Source: Leptobrachium leishanense (taxonomy: Eukaryota; Chordata; Amphibia; Anura; Megophryidae). Taken from it: 64,000 nucleotides of DNA. How positions within the stretch are numbered: position 1 is the first letter of the stretch; every line of letters begins with the position of its first letter. Under the pieces are notes generated by a model that was not told the DNA's origin, did no database searches, and saw only the letters and a list, made by a program, of their open reading frames with translations. Made by a program: the position numbers and the translations under genes. Positions 59,213 to 64,000 of the stretch are shown piece by piece. Where the stretch lies: contig CM019063.1 of NCBI GenBank assembly GCA_009667805.1, positions 194,288,954 to 194,352,953 of the forward strand, read 5' to 3'.

Positions 59213-60118
59213 TAGAAATATAGAAACATAGAAAATGTCGGCAGATAAGAACCTTTCGGCACATCTAGTCTGCCCAATTACATGGATACTTTACCCGGAT
59301 TTCGCTTTTGTTTAGGATAGCCTTATGCCTATCCCATGCTTGCTTAAATTCAATTACTGTTTTGGCCTCTACCACGTCTACTGGAAGACTGTTCCATGTA
59401 TCCACCACCCTCTCAGTAAAATAATGCTTCCTGATGTTACTTTTAAACCTTTGCCCCTCTAATCTAAGACTATGTCCTCTTGTTTTGCTACTTTGTTTCC
59501 TTTTAAATATACTCCCTTCCTCTACCTTGTGGATTCCCTTTACGTATTTAAATGTTTCTATCATATCTCCTCTGTCGCGTCTTTTTCCAAGCTGTACATG
59601 TTAAGATCATTAAGCCTTTCCTGGTAACTTTTCTCCTTCAAGCCGTACACCATTTTAGTAGCCCTTCTCTGAACTCTCTCTAAGGCCGGCTGCACAGTAG
59701 ACGTTTTTTGTAACGCACTAACGCGCGTTAAAAAAAAAAAAAATCATCGTACTCGACACTCGTCTACCCCCCTTGCGTTATCTTCCATAGGAGGATAGCG
59801 GAGCACCGTCGACGCGAATCCTAGCGCATCGCCATTCTAGAACGCTAGGATTCACGTCGACGGGTGCTCCGCTATCCTCCTATGGAAGATAACGCAAGGG
59901 GGCGTGGACGAGCGTCGGGTACGATGTTTTTTTTTTTTAACGCGCGTTAGTGCGTTACAAAAAACGTCTACTCTAGTGTGCACCCAGCCTAAGATGTCTA
60001 TATCCTTCTGGAGATACGGTCTCCAGTACTGCACACAGTACTCCAAGTGAGGTCTCACCAGTGCTCTGTACAGTGGCATGAGCACTTCCCTTTTCCTACT
60101 GCTAATACCTCTCCCTAC
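59213..60118 (-). mobile_element. CR1-type LINE, 3' fragment split by a MITE (copy C)
   Basis: The minus strand encodes the end of CR1 ORF2: RGISSRKREVLMPLYRALVR and PHLEYCVQYWRPYLQKDID upstream of the insertion, then IETFKYVKGIHKVEEGSIFK and SLPVDVVEAKTVIEFKQAWD downstream. The 3' tail has the TTTCTATG repeats at about 59213-59235. It is truncated at 60118, about 290 bp short of the truncation point of copy A. A subfamily B MITE interrupts it at 59684-59989. Confidence 0.9.
59684..59989. mobile_element. Harbinger-type MITE, subfamily B, inserted in CR1 copy C
   Basis: TAA duplications lie at 59681-59683 and 59990-59992. GGCCGGCTGCACAGTAGACG pairs with CGTCTACTCTAGTGTGCACCC. The interior is a near-perfect palindrome (CCATAGGAGGATAGCGGAGC and inverse, about 59786-59884). 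CR1 copies A and B give the empty-site sequence. They show that exactly the MITE plus one TAA was added. Confidence 0.93.
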
Positions 60119-60458
60119 CGCAGGTTCCTTGAATTTAACCTGACACCAACATATTTGGATTGTCCCATACAAATCTCCTTTTGGTTGGCAAAAAATACTG
60201 GCTCCCATGTTTGGTATAAATTTGTGAAGTCTTGTTTACTATTACTGTTCATATACAGACCCAAACAACTTAACTTTTGTGGATTTTATAGTGTATATGC
60301 ACATCTTTCCCTTAGCTACAAGGAGCTCATTAGGGGCAAACCACGTCTCGAATTTGCTCAAAAGAGTAAAGGTTTGTCTCAATGACCCAAATGCTCTCCT
60401 GAAAACTGAATAGTGAAGAATTAAAACGTCAATTTTAATAGTTTCTACCTGTATATAA

Positions 60459-60878
60459 GGCTAGGGTCAGAGTGGGGCAGTCGGAACGCGCGTGCAGGCG
60501 CACTAAATCACGGCGGCAGTAGCAGCACATAACGGCCAATGACGGCCAATATACGCAGTACGTGCGTACAAAAGTGCGCCGACACCACGCAACCGGCAAA
60601 TGAACGCATTTTTCTCAGAACGTGAAACCGCTGCTACAGACGTACAGAGTGCGCTGCGGCCGCATGGCAGCGTGTGTGCGTGATTAGGAGACGTCAGACG
60701 CTGCTAGTGTGCAGCCTACATAACGTTCAAACAGCCGGATTCCCTAGAATTGCGTTGGTGAGTACCTGCGACTGTGGTCGTCTGACCACTTAAGCGTATT
60801 CCGTGAAAAAATGCGTGCGCACGCATCGACGTACATTTTGACGGTGGCCGCAGAAAATGCGCTCATCTGTCCCTAGCC
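60459..60878. mobile_element. Harbinger-type MITE, subfamily A
   Basis: TAA duplications lie at 60456-60458 and 60879-60881. It starts GGCTAGGGTCAGAGTGGGGC and ends GCGCTCATCTGTCCCTAGCC. The CpG-rich body matches the other subfamily A members. Confidence 0.85.
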
Positions 60879-60989
60879 TAAAACAGAGGCACATTCTACT
60901 TCAAATGTTTGAGTAGAGGACATAATGCCATGTATGTCACAGTTACATTCATCCGTGACTCTATAATGCAATTTTTATTATTTTTTTTG

Positions 60990-61175
60990 AGAAAGGATTT
61001 TACCAGGAAGGATACATTGAGATCTCTCGTTTTCAAGTATGTCCTGGGTGGCGAGTATGTACAGTTAGGTGTCTTTCCCAAGGACACTTACTGGAGAGGT
61101 GCTCTTGCCGGGATTTGAACCTTTGTCTCCACGGTTATAGAGCAGTGATGTTACCTCTACTCCAACCAGCCGGTA
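60990..61175 (-). repeat. tRNA-derived SINE (candidate)
   Basis: On the minus strand the head reads GGCTGGTTGGAGTAGAGGTA (box A-like) and, about 50 bases on, GGTTCAAATCCCGG (61108-61121 inverted), a clear pol III box B. The tail GAGAGATCTCAATGTATCCT, TCCTGGTAAAATCC is shared with fragments at 15036-15092, 53283-53330 and 62446-62500. No duplication was confirmed, and the family name is not known to me. Confidence 0.65.
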
Positions 61176-62445
61176 CTACAGTAAATATGAAGTAAACATG
61201 TTAGAATGTAAAAACACAAAGAATGCTCCCTGCCAGAGGAATGCAGCATTTGCTAGCCCTGGGGTCACGGGTAGCACCTTACACACGTCTTTGGATTAAT
61301 GTGATTGGGGGGGCGGGGGGGGGGGAGGGAAACAGTCATTGGCAACTATTTCTTTGCTAGGTTTCCAGCAACACATGTCCACGAGCAGCACAGTCCCAAA
61401 TGCCTTTCCTGGGTTAAGATATTTAGCTTGAACATAGCTAGAAGATCCCTTTCTTTACATCGAAACTCTGCACCACACAGCACTGGTCATCTCATTCCAT
61501 TTTAAATATTTCTCAAGCTTTTCAAAATTCAGCTTTTAGCTATAGGAAAGGGACAAGTAGACTTGTGGTCAACATGGAATAAATGCACTTTAACAAAATA
61601 CCCTGCGTTCTGGGCCTCTTTACACAGAAAGCATCCGACAGTGGCTGCAACCAATGCTCCTAGCGTAGCTGTTGAACTCCAACTCCCATGAGGCCTTGCC
61701 ACCCTTATGATTGGGGTCATGAGTTCAGCGACTTACCTTTTCCTAGATGGCACCGGCTGAGTACTATGGGTGTTGTAAAGTTTCAAATAAGCAGAGTGAC
61801 AACTATTAACCTTCTGTACCTTACGATAAAGCTAAAGAATTTGTGGGCGACATTCACAATAGAATAAAAAGATTCCTCCAGGGTGAGCTCCAACACACTC
61901 CGACTCGAAGTCAGGAGTAGGGTTAGAATAGAGCTCAGTCCACAACCACATTTCCATGGTCAGAAAAGAATATAAAAAAAAAAAGTCAAATTATTTTTAA
62001 AGTTCGAAGGGACATTTCTGCATATATTTTTAAATGGGGGGGCAGATTGGTGGGGTTAGCAGGGGTACAGAAAAAAAAAAAAAACCCGTTCACTTTTTGC
62101 CACCAGTCTACCTCATGACTGAAAAGCAGCGTGAGCAGTGATGGTTTGCTACACAGCAGCCTGTGGCTTCATTTTTGGATAGGACTCACCTTCACTAGAG
62201 GTGCCATGACATTGGCAGATGAGCTTACACTCTTAATGGCCATTAAGAGAAACCAAAGCCTCCAATTGTGTTTTGTTTCACACGGTGTAATGGGAATAAG
62301 CGCAGATGACATCTTTTTTTCTTATGTTTTATACAGGTTGCTGGGCTGGATACATTTGGTGGTTACAGCCGCCCCATCGGGGCACAGGCGCGACCCTGCT
62401 CCTCCTGTACTAAGAATGGTCACTTTAGAAATAAAATTTACAACT
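61176..62445. other. Unassigned sequence
   Basis: It contains a poly-G-rich stretch at 61307-61327 and poly-A runs near 61975 and 62070. No gene was recognised. Confidence 0.4.
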
Positions 62446-62500
62446 TAAAGTATTTTACCAGGAAGGATACATTGAGATTTCTCGTTTTCAAGTATGCGCT
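62446..62500 (-). repeat. SINE-like tail fragment
   Basis: AAAGTATTTTACCAGGAAGG and ATACATTGAGATTTCTCGTT match the tail of 60990-61175 in the same orientation. The tRNA-like head is missing and is replaced by TTTATATAGCACCAACAGAT, the repeat type of 40836. Confidence 0.6.
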
Positions 62501-63566
62501 TTTAAAGTAATTTATATAGCACCAACAGATTCTATACCGCTGCACAAGAGCGCCTTCTCCCAAACTGATGGAAAAACGTTCTCTGGATTCAAACCACTAA
62601 ACAATTCATTTTACACCTACCGGGTGAAAATTAGGGTTTTTGAAGTAAAAATGTAGTATATGCTTAGATCGGGTCTTTACTAATCCAAGCCAGGCAAATA
62701 TGTGCATAGAACTGCGCAGGAAAATTCAGAAAGTTTACAGTAACTGGCAAAATTCTAAGTGCCCATGGCTACCGAACCCCTGGATTTGTCAAAACCTGTT
62801 GTAGATTACTTTTATTCTCCCCTCTTCAGTTAGAAGAAAATGTAAAATACAGCCAAGAATCCCTCTTTTTCTAGTAACAGGCTCAGAAGGCTCCACTAAT
62901 CCCTGGCCTGCAACAGGAATGTGTACCCGCGTGCGTGCAGGGCATTGTAGGGGGCAATGCAATACAACACACAAATTCACATCTGATGAGCTACATATGA
63001 TTTACAGAAGATCAGAAAAAAAGCAAATAAAAACCTAGGTAGGTAGACACAGACGTTCCTTTTTGACAGGGGCATAAAAGCTGTGGGAAGGAAGTCGTAA
63101 GTAGAAATTAACTTTTATATCTGCCAGTCAGGAGAAAAGATTCGTTTGAGCAGTTGTGCGTCCCACATAGTTTTCTCTGAGGTCAGACGGCACTCTTGGC
63201 AGTACATGTGGCTCACATCTGGATGCTGTTTGCGGTGATGTTTTCTGTTGACCGTATTGGAAAAAGGCAATATGGGACACGCTCTGGTGAGAAACTGAAA
63301 GCACGCACTGACCAACATCAATAGGAAAGGCATGAGACCAGAGGAAAAGCATCTTCACTATACAGCAAAAAGCATTTTCTACCTTAAAGGGTATTCGATG
63401 AGTAGGCCTTTAAAATTAAAAGAACTAACAAAGAGGAGTTAGAAGGACAAGATGAAGCATTGGTCTCGTCACACTGACCAGCGTTGTGGATCCTGTCCCA
63501 TTATAGAGATAGCTACAAAAGGGTTTGAAAAATTTCTAGTAGACATTAGGTACCAGTAAGAGAACC
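62501..63566. other. Unassigned sequence with a zinc-finger-like frame
   Basis: The only notable item is the minus-strand frame at 63115-63300, which reads FLTRACPILPFSNTVNRKHH, RKQHPDVSHMYCQECRL and ends DWQI before a stop. A possible acceptor (GTGCGTGCTTTCAG) precedes FLTRAC. His-X3-His spacing and a Cys-X2-Cys are present, but the first finger lacks its second Cys. It could be a terminal exon of a zinc-finger gene or chance. Confidence 0.2.
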
Positions 63567-63569
63567 TAA

Positions 63570-63875
63570 GGCCGGGAGCACACTAAGCGGTTTCTTTAAC
63601 GCACTAGCGTGCGTTAAAACACTAACACACTGGCGTCCACTCGACACTCGCCTGCCCCCCCCAGCACTGCAAAGCGCGATCCTCCTATGGAGGATCACGC
63701 TTTGCATCCCTGTTGACACGCATCGACGGTGCGGTTCTCTAGAGGCACGAATGCTGCGCGCGTGCAAGCATGTGACCGGCCCCGTCCGCAGCATCACAAC
63801 ACTGCGACAGACGCCGGTAAGTGCGTCATAACACGCAATAGTGCGCACAAGAAGTTGTCTAGTGTGCACCCGACC
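63570..63875. mobile_element. Harbinger-type MITE, subfamily B
   Basis: TAA duplications lie at 63567-63569 and 63876-63878. GGCCGGGAGCACACTAAGCG and TGTCTAGTGTGCACCCGACC are the ends. The GCAAAGCGCGATCCTCCTAT palindrome is in the centre (about 63668-63706). Confidence 0.87.
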
Positions 63876-64000
63876 TAAAGGGTTAGACTGAACATTTGAG
63901 GAATCAAAGTTTTCTGTGTAGATTTGTTGGCTATCAAGTTTCTAGGAGTCAATGGTCACGGTTCTAAAAAAAAGGTAGATCTATACCTAAAGGCATATAG

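Overview
The window looks like vertebrate, probably amphibian (anuran), nuclear DNA. It has split exons, large introns and a dense mix of Tc1/mariner, hAT, PIF/Harbinger, TTAA-type, CR1, L1-like and SINE-like repeats. No bacterial or organellar organisation is visible. The species assignment is inference from repeat content and protein similarity recalled from memory; no search was run.

Host gene. Seven exons on the minus strand, from 36133 down to 19281, encode the N-terminal half of smoothelin (SMTN), an actin-associated smooth-muscle protein. All seven have AG/GT splice sites and all six junction phases agree, giving about 297 codons. The initiator exon lies above 36133, or outside the window, and was not found. 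The exons for the C-terminal half, including the calponin-homology domain, were not seen between 1 and 19280.

Pseudogene. A 5'-truncated processed copy of the mitotic kinesin KIF20A lies at 7775-8625 (minus). It has frameshifts and stops and no introns.

Repeats, left to right. A decayed Tc1 transposon (1470-3061). An ORF1-only L1-like element with a 10-bp target duplication (3576-6390), interrupted by a hAT element (4557-5365). A three-level nest (11465-13800) holding a CR1 fragment. A head-to-tail pair of Harbinger MITEs (17843-18749). A decayed mariner (19655-22161). A hAT MITE with a perfect 8-bp duplication (23997-24594). A solo LTR with a perfect 5-bp duplication (26748-27433). A CR1 copy with reverse transcriptase (29726-31409). 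A TTAA-flanked element (32334-32863). An 18-copy perfect 21-bp minisatellite (41004-41390). A second, young L1-like element with intact ORF1 and a 15-bp duplication (47652-49738). A nearly intact Tc1 element (49979-51592). A third L1-like element lacking most of ORF1 (56782-58200). A third CR1 copy split by a MITE (59213-60118). Ten Harbinger-type MITEs with TAA/TTA flanks, and one decayed end, run from 9309 to 63875.

The most interesting system is the L1-like group. All three copies end in poly(A) and carry a similar 3' motif. None has an ORF2, and one keeps a complete ORF1. This is the layout of mammalian HAL1 (half-L1) elements. Weaker leads are two phase-compatible plus-strand candidate exons (16692-16778, 28122-28185), a 17-nt microexon candidate (53975-53991) and a zinc-finger-like reading frame at 63115-63300.
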